Origin: Svornostia sp051306365
Lineage (GTDB): Bacteria; Actinomycetota; Thermoleophilia; Solirubrobacterales; Solirubrobacteraceae
Assembly (NCBI GenBank): GCA_051306365.1
Contig: JBPPNC010000117.1
Location: 1 to 13,336, forward strand
Direction of reading: 5' to 3'
DNA: 13,336 nucleotides
Shown: in pieces, positions 1-6,768 of the stretch
How positions within the stretch are numbered: the stretch's first letter is position 1
Layout: each line of letters opens with the position of its first letter
Program-made: the position numbers and the translations under genes
The notes under the pieces: model-generated
Database searches by the model: none
What the model was told of the DNA's origin: nothing
The model's input: only the letters and a program-made list of their open reading frames with translations

Positions 1-18
1 AAGCGAAGGGGATGGCCG

Positions 19-1188
19 CTAGGCCTTTGACTTCGTCTTCGCCGCCTTCTTGACGACCTTCGCGATCGTGTCGTCCTTTTTGTGCTTCTCGATGAACTTG
101 TCCGTGTCCAGGCGGGCCTGGTCATCGGGACGCTGGTTCTTCGGCGACTTCATGAGGTACGAGGACGGGCCGTCGATCTGGCCGCCGATGCCGTTGTTCA
201 GCGCGAGCTTGCAGCAGCGCACGGCGTCGGTGACGATGCCCGCCGAGTTCGGCGAGTCCCAGACCTCGAGCTTGAGCTCGGCCATGAGCGGCACGCCGCC
301 GAAGGCCTTGCCCTCGAGGCGGATGTGCGCCCACTTGCGGTCGGTGAGCCACGGCACGTAGTCCGACGGGCCGACGTGGACGTTGTCCTTCTCCATCTCG
401 AGACCCGCGACGGACGTGACCGCGTTCGTCTTCGAGATCTTCTTGGACTCCAGGCGCTCGCGCTCGAGCATGTTGTAGAAGTCCATGTTGCCGCCGACGT
501 TCAGCTGCGACGTGCGCTGCAGCTCGACGCCGCGGTCGTGGAACAGGCGCGCCAGCTGGCGGTGGACGATCGTCGCGCCGACCTGCGACTTGATGTCGTC
601 GCCGACGATCGGGAGCTTGGCCTTCTTGAAGCGCTTGTCCCAGTAGTCGCTCGAGGCGATGAACACCGGGATGCAGTTCACGAAGCCGCAGCCGGCCTCG
701 ATGACCTTCTCGACGTACCACTTGGTCGCCTCTTCGGAGCCGACCGGGAGGTAGGAGACGACGACGTCGGTCTTCGTGTCCTGGAGGATCTGCACGATGT
801 CGTCGGTCTCGCCCGGCGCCTTGGTGATCTTCTCCTTGAGGTACTTGCCGAGGCCGTCGTGCGTCATGCCGCGGTAGACCTTCGCGCCGATCTCCTTCGG
901 GACGCGATCGGTGAACTTGATCGTGTCGTTCGGGTCCTGCCAGATCGCCTGGGCGAGGTCCTTGCCGACCTTCGTCCTGTTGATGTCGAAGGCGGCGGTG
1001 AACTCGATGTCACGGACGTGGTAGCCGCCCAGGTCGACGTGCATGAGGCCCGGGACGGCCTCGTCGGGGTTGGCGTCCTGGTAGTGGTAGACGCCCTGCA
1101 CGAACGCGTTCGCGCAGTTGCCGACGCCGATGATCGCGACGCGGACCTTGTCGTGCTGGTAGCGGCCCGAGCCGTTCGTTGCACTCAT
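19..1188 (-). CDS. ino1: Inositol-3-phosphate synthase (myo-inositol-1-phosphate synthase)
   Basis: This 389-residue protein should convert glucose-6-phosphate to 1L-myo-inositol-1-phosphate (inositol-3-phosphate) in the cytoplasm with NAD+ as internal redox cofactor. Seen in the sequence: an N-terminal Rossmann fingerprint GVGNCANA at residues 21-28, GDDIKSQVGATIVHR at 196-210, NVGGNMDFYNM at 230-240 and KLEVWDSPNSAG at 306-317, all typical of the actinobacterial/archaeal short-form family. Length is normal for that form plus a Lys-rich tail (about 366-389). The ATG at 1188 is chosen because the Rossmann motif begins about 20 residues in. A purine-rich AGAAGGGAAG lies about 15 nt upstream, so the ribosome site is only fair. 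The gene is 107 bp downstream of a phosphatidyltransferase gene on the same strand, which would use its product; a hairpin lies in that gap. Family assignment is firm. Confidence 0.96.
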   Translation of the reverse strand: MSATNGSGRYQHDKVRVAIIGVGNCANAFVQGVYHYQDANPDEAVPGLMHVDLGGYHVRDIEFTAAFDINRTKVGKDLAQAIWQDPNDTIKFTDRVPKEIGAKVYRGMTHDGLGKYLKEKITKAPGETDDIVQILQDTKTDVVVSYLPVGSEEATKWYVEKVIEAGCGFVNCIPVFIASSDYWDKRFKKAKLPIVGDDIKSQVGATIVHRQLARLFHDRGVELQRTSQLNVGGNMDFYNMLERERLESKKISKTNAVTSVAGLEMEKDNVHVGPSDYVPWLTDRKWAHIRLEGKAFGGVPLMAELKLEVWDSPNSAGIVTDAVRCCKLALNNGIGGQIDGPSSYLMKSPKNQRPDDQARLDTDKFIEKHKKDDTIAKVVKKAAKTKSKA

Positions 1189-1195
1189 GCTGTCT

Positions 1196-1206
1196 GGGAA
1201 CTTCCC
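1196..1206. promoter_or_regulatory. Perfect palindrome just upstream of the ino1 start
   Basis: GGGAACTTCCC is an 11-bp perfect palindrome (5-bp arms, one central base) only 7 bp upstream of the ino1 ATG. It overlaps the purine-rich stretch that might act as ribosome binding site. It could be a small operator or chance; nothing else ties it to a regulator. Confidence 0.25.
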
Positions 1207-1261
1207 TTCTGGAAAAGGTGGGGGATGGACGCTCGGCCGGCGGGGGCGGCGCCAGCCCTAA

Positions 1262-1283
1262 CGGACCCCGGAACGGGGGTCCG
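1262..1283 (-). terminator. Hairpin between the phosphatidyltransferase gene and ino1
   Basis: CGGACCCC and GGGGTCCG form a perfect 8-bp GC-rich stem with a 6-nt loop, starting 12 bp past the phosphatidyltransferase stop. Read on the minus strand it is followed by TTAGGG and not a T-run, so it is a weak terminator, an attenuator or an mRNA-stabilising hairpin. It suggests ino1 can be expressed separately from the two upstream genes. Confidence 0.45.
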
Positions 1284-1295
1284 GTTACACCTCGG

Positions 1296-1919
1296 TCACA
1301 TGGCCTCGTCGGTGACGGGGCGGTTGAGCTGCCCGCGGACGTGGAAGATGCGCTGGAGGAACGTGATCGTTCCGAGCGCCGCGAGGACGTACACCGCGGC
1401 CTCCAGGGCCTCGTCGACACCGATGCCGAAGAGGAGGATGCCCGCGGAGAGGATCGCCACCCGCGCTGCGCGGTTGCCGAACCCGACCTTGCACTCCACG
1501 CCGAGGGCTTCGGCGCGTGCACGAGTGTACGAGACCATCAGCGAGGCGACCGCGGCCGTGACGACACCGAACACCGCGAGCTCGTTCGCCTCGCTCGCGA
1601 AGTACACGCCGATCGCCGCGAGCATGACGCCCTCCTCGATGCGGTCGAGGGTGGAATCGAGGAACGCGCCGAAGGGCGTGCCCTTGCCGCTCATCCGCGA
1701 GTAGCGGCCGTCGAGCGTGTCGCAGACCGAGCCGACGATGAAGGCGACCCCGCCGAGGATCCACATCTCCTGCCAGACGAGCACGGCGGCGGCGAGGCAG
1801 AGCACGAGGCCGGTGAGGCTGATCGCGTTCGGGGTGAGGCGCGACTCGATGAGCCGGTTGCGCATCTGGTCGTTCATGAGCTGCGGCCGGGGCCGTGCTC
1901 CGTCGGCGGGGGAGGACAT
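1296..1919 (-). CDS. CDP-alcohol phosphatidyltransferase, probable phosphatidylinositol-phosphate synthase
   Basis: This 207-residue integral membrane enzyme carries the CDP-alcohol phosphatidyltransferase signature at residues 67-92: D67-x2-D70-G71-x2-S74-R75-x8-G84-x3-D88-x3-D92. Spacing is exact; only the usual Ala before Arg is Ser. These Asp residues bind the metal and CDP-diacylglycerol in the family. About five to six hydrophobic helices follow, with an Arg-rich stretch SYTRARAEALG at 130-140, the region that contacts inositol phosphate in actinobacterial PIP synthases. The neighbouring ino1 points to inositol-3-phosphate as acceptor (inference), giving phosphatidylinositol phosphate plus CMP. 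Glycerol-3-phosphate or another alcohol is the alternative. The ATG at 1919 lies 11 bp after the PAP2 stop and has no clear ribosome site, suggesting translational coupling; the ATG at 1877 (residue 15) is an alternative start. Confidence 0.85.
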   Translation of the reverse strand: MSSPADGARPRPQLMNDQMRNRLIESRLTPNAISLTGLVLCLAAAVLVWQEMWILGGVAFIVGSVCDTLDGRYSRMSGKGTPFGAFLDSTLDRIEEGVMLAAIGVYFASEANELAVFGVVTAAVASLMVSYTRARAEALGVECKVGFGNRAARVAILSAGILLFGIGVDEALEAAVYVLAALGTITFLQRIFHVRGQLNRPVTDEAM

Positions 1920-1930
1920 AGCTGCGAAGC

Positions 1931-2755
1931 CTAGGCCGCGGTGGGTTCCGTCGCCGCCGAGGGCAGGCGGACGGGGACCTCGTCGTCTTCCTCGGGCACA
2001 CCGCGGAACGTCCACACGGGCCGCAGCTGGGCGAGCACCAGCGCGACGATCGCCCCGGCGCCGGCGGTGAGCGCGCCGAGGAACGCGTCGGCGAGGAAGT
2101 GGTTCGCCGTCACGACGATGACGAACGTGACGAGCAGCGGGTACGTCGCCCAGAAGATCCTCACCGGCCGGTGCTTGGTCAGCATCGCCAGCGGCCATCC
2201 GATCATGAGCGAGAAGCCGACGTGCATCGACGGGACGGCCGCGTACGGGTTGAAGAGCGCGTCGATGGTGACGCTGTCCTGCGGGATGTTCGTGAAGTCC
2301 TCGACGGTGTCGTGGAAGCCCCACTCGGGAAAGAACCGCGGGGGCGCGGCCGGGTACAGGACGTACCCCACGAGGGCGAGGAAGAACGCCGTGAGGAACA
2401 TGTTCCGCACGAAGTAGAAGCTCTTGTTGCGGAACAGGTAGATCCACGCGAGGCAGCCGAGGGTCACCGTGGTCTGGGCGTTGATGTAGACCCAGCTCGC
2501 GGCGTCGAGGACCCACTGGTCGCCGGCGAGCAGCGCCTGCACGCCGGGCTCGATGAAGACGTTCAGCGTCCGCTCGACGTTGATGAGATCACGCGCGTTC
2601 TCAAACGCCGTCGCCGCGGATTCGGGCGTGTTGACCCACCCGCGGGTGTAGCGGTAGGCGTAGTAGGCGGCGGCGAAGAGCAGGAGCTGGCGACCGAGGT
2701 CGACATAGCCCTGCGGGAAGAGCCGCGCCTGAAGGGTGCGGGCACGCGGGGACAT
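1931..2755 (-). CDS. PAP2-superfamily membrane phosphatase/transferase (inositolphosphotransferase-like)
   Basis: The 274-residue product is a polytopic membrane protein with the three PAP2 motifs: YPAAPPR (134-140), PSMHVG (175-180, His178) and NHFLAD (218-223, His219 and Asp223). The Pro-rich first motif in place of the classical KxxxxxxRP is the pattern of the PAP2_3/AUR1-like branch, which includes inositol phosphorylceramide synthases. About six hydrophobic segments are visible, and an acidic tail (RGVPEEDDEV) follows the last. It is the first gene of a tight cluster (11 bp to the phosphatidyltransferase). I infer either a phosphatase turning phosphatidylinositol phosphate into phosphatidylinositol, or a transferase moving an inositol-phosphate head group. 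The ATG at 2755 has no strong ribosome site. Superfamily is firm; substrate is inference. Confidence 0.85.
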   Translation of the reverse strand: MSPRARTLQARLFPQGYVDLGRQLLLFAAAYYAYRYTRGWVNTPESAATAFENARDLINVERTLNVFIEPGVQALLAGDQWVLDAASWVYINAQTTVTLGCLAWIYLFRNKSFYFVRNMFLTAFFLALVGYVLYPAAPPRFFPEWGFHDTVEDFTNIPQDSVTIDALFNPYAAVPSMHVGFSLMIGWPLAMLTKHRPVRIFWATYPLLVTFVIVVTANHFLADAFLGALTAGAGAIVALVLAQLRPVWTFRGVPEEDDEVPVRLPSAATEPTAA

Positions 2756-2835
2756 GGCGCGTCTGCATGTTAACCGCTCGTGACGGCGTTCACTGGAGAA
2801 CTGCGGCGCAGCGCGAGCCGCGGGAGACCGCGCGG

Positions 2836-2855
2836 GTGACGTCGAACAACGTCAC
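2836..2855 (-). terminator. Hairpin at the end of the polytopic membrane protein gene
   Basis: GTGACGT and ACGTCAC form a 7-bp perfect stem with a 6-nt loop, immediately after the stop codon of the minus-strand membrane protein gene. There is no T-tract. It may separate that transcript from the PAP2 gene 100 bp on. The rest of that gap shows no clear promoter. Confidence 0.4.
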
Positions 2856-4376
2856 TCAGGCCTGACAGTGCGGCCCGGTCAGCGTGGTGTGCAGCCGGAT
2901 CTCGCCGGGCCCGACGTCCAGCGCGATGAAGCCGTCACCTGTCTCGCGAACACAGGCCCGGCCCGAGGCCACGCGCCACCACCGGCTGTACCGGACCCGC
3001 AGCCGGACGCGGCCGGGCGCCGACGCCCGCAGCGTCACCGACTGCATGTCGGAGGAGACGACCCGCGCGACGCCGGTGGCCATCGGCGGCGCGCCGCGGA
3101 CGGCGAACACGCGCCAGTCGCTCGTGCTCCAGACCTCGCGCAGCCACGACGGCGGGCGGCGCAGCAGCCGCGCCTCGGGTTCGCTGGCGGGGTCGATCGG
3201 CGCGTCGGGCAGCGCGACGAACCGCACGGCGCGCGCGTACAGCCAGCGCCGGTACGCCTTCGGATCCAGGGTGTCCTGGTAGAAGAGCGGGCCGTCCTCA
3301 CGGTCGAGCTGGCGCTCCCACCCGCGGGCGAGCGGGACGGACCGCGCGACGTACAGCGCCTCGCCCTTGTCGGCGGTCGGTACGACCTCGACGCGGAACG
3401 GCTGCCCGGACTGCTTCTGCAGGAAGCCCACGAGCGGGGCGTGGAACGACGCGTGCAGTGCCGGATCGTCGCGCCCGCGCACCCAGTCGGCGACGGGCGG
3501 GTACAGCGACCACCACACGAGCGGGATCGCGGCGACCACGAGCACCCTGTCCCGCCGCCCCGAGAGCGCGAGCGCCAAGACCGGACCGGCCAGCAGTCCG
3601 CCGAGTCTCGTGGCGTTGCCGCCCACCGCGGTCGGCAGCGCGAAGGCCAGGATGAGCAGCACCGCGTAGAGCGCCACCCCGATCCGCAGCACCCGTTCCT
3701 CGGCGGGCAGCAGCACCCCGACGAGCACCGTCGCGGCCAGCGCGGGCCAGAACGCGCCGGGGGCGAACGGGAACGTCCCGCCCTCGCCGAAGAGCACGTT
3801 GAGCACGAGGATCGGCGCCAACCCCGCGGCCGCGAGCGCCGCGCCCGTCGCGTACCGCTTCTCGCCGAGCCCCCACGCGACGGCGCCCAGCGCGGCGAAC
3901 AGCCCGGCAACCGGGCTCGCCAGCGCGCTCAGCGCCGCCAGGACGCCCGTGAGCACCGGGCGATTGCGCGCCAGCGCGAGCGCCGCGCCCAGCGCCACCG
4001 CCGCACCGAGCAGGAACGTGATGCGTCCCGTCCACAGCGCGGCGACGGCGACGGCCGCAAACCAGATCGCGGCGACCCTGCCCGCCTCGCCGCGATGGAC
4101 GACCGCGAGTCGCCCGAACAGAAACGCCGCCGCCATGACTGCGAGCGCGCCCACCACCCGGGCGCCGAGCAGCGCGCCCAACAGCGGGTACAGCACGCTG
4201 TACGCCGGCAGCTGATGGCCGGCGAACCAGCCGGCGTCCCACAGCCACGCGCCGTCCTCACGCAGGATCTCGGCGCGGTAGAGCTGCGCGATGAGATCCG
4301 CGCTGCGGGGGGCGAGCAGGAGGTACGCCACCGCGCCGGCGGCGGCGACGATCCAGGCGGGAGGGAGGCGCCGCAT
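2856..4376 (-). CDS. Large polytopic membrane protein, possibly GT-C glycosyltransferase-like
   Basis: This 506-residue protein has a short basic start, then about ten Ala/Leu/Val-rich membrane segments over roughly residues 8-290, and a mostly soluble C-terminal part of about 200 residues rich in Arg and Trp. After the first helix is a loop with REDGAWLWDAGWFAGHQLP, whose acidic and aromatic residues recall the first extracytoplasmic loop of GT-C enzymes and of PTPS-related membrane proteins. I do not recognise the family with certainty, and no catalytic residue can be assigned. The ATG at 4376 gives a short MRRLPP leader directly before the first helix; AGGG about 10 nt upstream is a weak ribosome site. 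The gene starts 26 bp after the CAP-domain gene stop, so the two may be co-transcribed. It might act in cell-envelope glycan or lipid assembly (inference only). Confidence 0.75.
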   Translation of the reverse strand: MRRLPPAWIVAAAGAVAYLLLAPRSADLIAQLYRAEILREDGAWLWDAGWFAGHQLPAYSVLYPLLGALLGARVVGALAVMAAAFLFGRLAVVHRGEAGRVAAIWFAAVAVAALWTGRITFLLGAAVALGAALALARNRPVLTGVLAALSALASPVAGLFAALGAVAWGLGEKRYATGAALAAAGLAPILVLNVLFGEGGTFPFAPGAFWPALAATVLVGVLLPAEERVLRIGVALYAVLLILAFALPTAVGGNATRLGGLLAGPVLALALSGRRDRVLVVAAIPLVWWSLYPPVADWVRGRDDPALHASFHAPLVGFLQKQSGQPFRVEVVPTADKGEALYVARSVPLARGWERQLDREDGPLFYQDTLDPKAYRRWLYARAVRFVALPDAPIDPASEPEARLLRRPPSWLREVWSTSDWRVFAVRGAPPMATGVARVVSSDMQSVTLRASAPGRVRLRVRYSRWWRVASGRACVRETGDGFIALDVGPGEIRLHTTLTGPHCQA

Positions 4377-4402
4377 CGGCGGCGCACCCTATGCGGAACG
4401 TG

Positions 4403-4897
4403 TTACTTCGAGGAGAGGTTCGCGGTCACGGTGATGCCGGGATCGAAGCCCATCGCTCCGTACCAGCGGCCGACGCCGATCCTCTTGAACCGCGGGCGCA
4501 TGAGCTGCGCGCGGTGACCCGGCGACTGCATCCACATCATCACGACGCGGTCCGCCCGGTCGTTCATGCCGTCCGGCAGCCAGCCGACGGTCTCGCCCAC
4601 GATCGCGTTGCGTGCGACCCGCGCCATCCGGACCTTGAACGGCGTGCCGTTCCCGCTGTCGTGCGACAGCCGGTCGTGCCGGAGCTGGTCGCGGGAATGC
4701 CTGCTCGCCAGCCGTGCGAGCCTGCGGCTGGAACGCAGCGGCTTCAGCCCCTGCTCCGCCCGAAGGCCGTTGATCTTCGTCAGCACCGAGTGCTCGAAGT
4801 CATCGTGGATCGGCGCCGCGGAGGCGGCGGGAGAACTCGCGAGCAGCACGAGCACCGGCACGATGAGCACAGCAAGCAGCGGACGGAGTAACGGCAC
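4403..4897 (-). CDS. Secreted CAP (SCP/PR-1, YkwD-like) domain protein
   Basis: The 164-residue product begins with a signal peptide: MPLLRPLL, a hydrophobic core, then SSPAASA as probable cleavage site near residue 27. The mature part is a CAP domain with SRDQLRHDRLSH (68-79), GETVGW (101-106, Glu102), WMQSPGHRAQLM (122-133, His128) and RIGVGRWYG (139-147), matching the family pattern of His and Glu residues lining the central groove. The GTG start at 4897 is supported by AAGGAG five bases upstream and by the signal peptide; the reading frame stays open further upstream, but that part looks non-coding. Bacterial CAP proteins are extracellular; their activity is generally unknown. It precedes the polytopic membrane protein gene by 26 bp. 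Confidence 0.9.
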   Translation of the reverse strand: MPLLRPLLAVLIVPVLVLLASSPAASAAPIHDDFEHSVLTKINGLRAEQGLKPLRSSRRLARLASRHSRDQLRHDRLSHDSGNGTPFKVRMARVARNAIVGETVGWLPDGMNDRADRVVMMWMQSPGHRAQLMRPRFKRIGVGRWYGAMGFDPGITVTANLSSK

Positions 4898-4907
4898 AGC
4901 ATCTCCT

Positions 4908-4920
4908 TCGCCGACGGCGA
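4908..4920. promoter_or_regulatory. Palindrome abutting the CAP gene ribosome site
   Basis: TCGCCGACGGCGA is a 6-bp-arm palindrome with one central base, touching the AAGGAGAT ribosome site of the CAP gene. It could be an operator half-pair or a weak structure. No regulator is visible nearby. Confidence 0.25.
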
Positions 4921-5012
4921 GGTCGAGAACTACGAAGAAGGCATCCGTGCCCCTGCCGCCGCGCAGACTAAACCAGTCGCCGCGGATACGACGGCCGGAT
5001 CGTTGCAGGCAC

Positions 5013-5831
5013 CTACCCGTCCAAGTGGGCGCAGACGCGCTCGGCAAGTTCGGGTCGGTCGAGCCACGGCCAATGCCCGGCGCCCTCCACCAGCTCGAGC
5101 CGCGCGTCGCCCAGCGCGGCCGCGTATCCGCTCGCAAATCGGGTCGGGATGTACGGATCGGCCTCGCCCCACAGGACGAGCGCGGGCGCCCTGATCGTGC
5201 CCAGCGCCTCCCCGGCGGCGGCGAGCTTCTCGGGCGGCGAGGACCGGTACAGCTTCAGGATCGCGCGCTGGGTGCCCTGGTCGAAGTGCGCGGCGATCTC
5301 CTCGCGGAAGGCCTTCGGGAGCGAGCCGCGCTTCGGAGTCGCTTCGGTGAGCGCCGCCTTCATGACCGGCTTCGCGCTGCCGAACCCCATCGAGAACTCG
5401 CCGAGGCCGGGGGTGCGCCACATGCGGGCCGTGCGGTGCCAGCGGTAGCCCGGCAGGAGCGGGACCGCGTTCATCACGACGAGCCGCGTGACGCGGGAGG
5501 GGTTTCGCATCGCCCACAGCAGGCCGACGCAGCCCCAGTCGTGCACGCAGAGCCGGACCTTCTCGACACCGACGCGGTCGAGGAAGCGGTCGAGGAACTC
5601 GGCGTAGCCCTCCATGGTGAAGTCGAGGTCGCCGCGCTTGCCGCTGCGACCGAAGCCCGGCAGGTCGGGGGCGATGCCGCCGCCGCGCTGCAGGAACGGC
5701 ACCCAGTCGTCGCTGGAGGTCGGCACTCCGTGCACGTAGAGCGCTGGGATCTCGTCATCCCCGGCGCGTCGGTAGAACACCGGCTGGTCGCCCAGCTCGA
5801 GCGTTGCTGATCGGACCTCCCGCAGGCTCAT
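5013..5831 (-). CDS. Alpha/beta hydrolase with Asp nucleophile (epoxide hydrolase / haloalkane dehalogenase type)
   Basis: This 272-residue cytoplasmic hydrolase shows the oxyanion-hole motif HGVPTSSDDW (34-43), PDLPGFGRSGK (55-65), the nucleophile elbow VHDWGCVG (96-103) with Asp98 in the usual Ser position, a second acid in WGEADPYIP (221-229, Asp225) and the catalytic His in GAGHWPW (250-256, His253). An Asp nucleophile followed by Trp is typical of epoxide hydrolases and haloalkane dehalogenases. HGVP replaces the HGNP of dehalogenases, losing the halide-contacting Asn, so epoxide hydrolase or a related activity is more likely. The ATG at 5831 is chosen because the protein aligns from there; upstream codons overlap the divergent kinase gene. 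No ribosome site is visible, and a TATCTT lies 7 bp upstream, suggesting a leaderless mRNA. Confidence 0.87.
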   Translation of the reverse strand: MSLREVRSATLELGDQPVFYRRAGDDEIPALYVHGVPTSSDDWVPFLQRGGGIAPDLPGFGRSGKRGDLDFTMEGYAEFLDRFLDRVGVEKVRLCVHDWGCVGLLWAMRNPSRVTRLVVMNAVPLLPGYRWHRTARMWRTPGLGEFSMGFGSAKPVMKAALTEATPKRGSLPKAFREEIAAHFDQGTQRAILKLYRSSPPEKLAAAGEALGTIRAPALVLWGEADPYIPTRFASGYAAALGDARLELVEGAGHWPWLDRPELAERVCAHLDG

Positions 5832-5856
5832 CGCGCGGAAGATACCCTCGCGCGCA
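5832..5856. promoter_or_regulatory. 25-bp divergent promoter with overlapping -10-like elements
   Basis: Only 25 bp separate the divergent starts of the hydrolase (5831, minus) and the kinase (5857, plus). On the plus strand TACCCT (5843-5848) ends 8 bp before the GTG. On the minus strand TATCTT (5844-5839) ends 7 bp before the ATG. The two TAnnnT hexamers share the TA at 5843-5844. Either would place transcription start at or next to the start codon. No good -35 hexamer is visible on either strand, and neither gene has a ribosome site. Promoter activity is inferred. Confidence 0.5.
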
Positions 5857-6768
5857 GTGGGACCGCTCCGCACGCTCTGCCTCGGTGAGGCGCTCGTCGA
5901 CCTCGTCTGCGAGGCGCCCGCCGCCACGCTCGGTGACGCGCACGCGTTCGTGCCGCACCCGGGGGGCGCCACCGCCAACGTCGCGGTCGCGGCGGCGCGG
6001 GCGGGTGCGAGCGTCGCGCTGGCCGGCGGCGCGGGGGACGACGCGTGGGGTGCCTGGCTGCGCGGCCGGCTCGCCGCCGAGGGTGTCGACCTCGAGCATT
6101 TCCATCTGCGTGCCGGGCAGCAGACGGCGGTCGCCTTCGTGACGGTCGACGCTGCGGGCGAGCCGAGTTACGCGATCTACGGCGCCGGCATCGAGGCCGC
6201 CGTCGCGGCGCTCGGGGATTCCGCCGAAGCCGCCGCCGCCGCGGCGGACGCGTTCTTCTTCGCCTCGAACACGCTCGTCACCGAACCCGAGCGCGTCGTG
6301 ACGCTGGCGGCCCGCCGCGCGGCGCTGCACGCCGGGCGGCCGGTGGTCTTCGATCCGAACCTGCGCCTGCACCGCTGGCCTGACCGGCACGTCGCCGCAG
6401 AGATCGCGGGCGCGTGCGTGGAGGGTGCGTACCTCGTGAAGTGCAACACCGAGGAAGCGGTCCTCATCACCGGCTTCGCCGAGCCGACGGATGCGGCGGC
6501 CGCGCTGCTGGCCCGCGGCGCGCGCCACGCGATTGTCACGCTCGGCGCCGCCGGCGCGGTGCTCGCCAGCGCGGACGGCACGCGCCACCGCGCGGCCGGT
6601 GTTCCCGCCGAGGTCGTGTGCACCACTGGGGCGGGCGACGCGGTGGCCGGTGCCCTGCTGGCTGCGCTGGCCCAGGCCGGGTACGACCCGGCGATCCTGC
6701 CCGCCGCGCTCGACGCCGCGATGGCCCTCGGCGCGCACGCCACGGAGTGCTGGGGCGCGCTTGGCTGA
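5857..6768 (+). CDS. PfkB-family sugar kinase (fructokinase-like)
   Basis: The 303-residue cytoplasmic protein is a ribokinase/PfkB kinase that phosphorylates a sugar or related alcohol with ATP. It begins LCLGEALVDL, has the first PfkB signature PGGATANVAVAAARAG (35-50), FDPNLR (165-170), KCNTEEA (195-201, the NxxE magnesium region) and the second signature TTGAGDAVAG (256-265) with catalytic base Asp261. The usual Asp of DTxGAGD is Thr here, or displaced. The overall pattern is nearest to fructokinases, but substrate cannot be fixed from sequence. The GTG at 5857 gives the standard family N-terminus. It has no ribosome site, fitting a leaderless transcript. Its last 8 bases overlap the endonuclease III gene, so the two are probably translationally coupled. 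Confidence 0.92.
   Translation: MGPLRTLCLGEALVDLVCEAPAATLGDAHAFVPHPGGATANVAVAAARAGASVALAGGAGDDAWGAWLRGRLAAEGVDLEHFHLRAGQQTAVAFVTVDAAGEPSYAIYGAGIEAAVAALGDSAEAAAAAADAFFFASNTLVTEPERVVTLAARRAALHAGRPVVFDPNLRLHRWPDRHVAAEIAGACVEGAYLVKCNTEEAVLITGFAEPTDAAAALLARGARHAIVTLGAAGAVLASADGTRHRAAGVPAEVVCTTGAGDAVAGALLAALAQAGYDPAILPAALDAAMALGAHATECWGALG

Noticed and set aside
82..1704. Long plus-strand open frame (540 codons)
   Set aside because: It runs antisense across ino1 and the phosphatidyltransferase gene. Its Arg/Val/Asp/Leu-rich translation is the usual shadow of high-GC genes, with no motif.
2868..4517. Plus-strand open frame (549 codons)
   Set aside because: Antisense to the polytopic membrane protein; composition is Arg/Gln/Pro/His-rich low-complexity shadow.
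4898..5137. Longer N-terminus for the CAP protein
   Set aside because: It would bury the signal peptide inside the protein; the GTG at 4897 has a good ribosome site.
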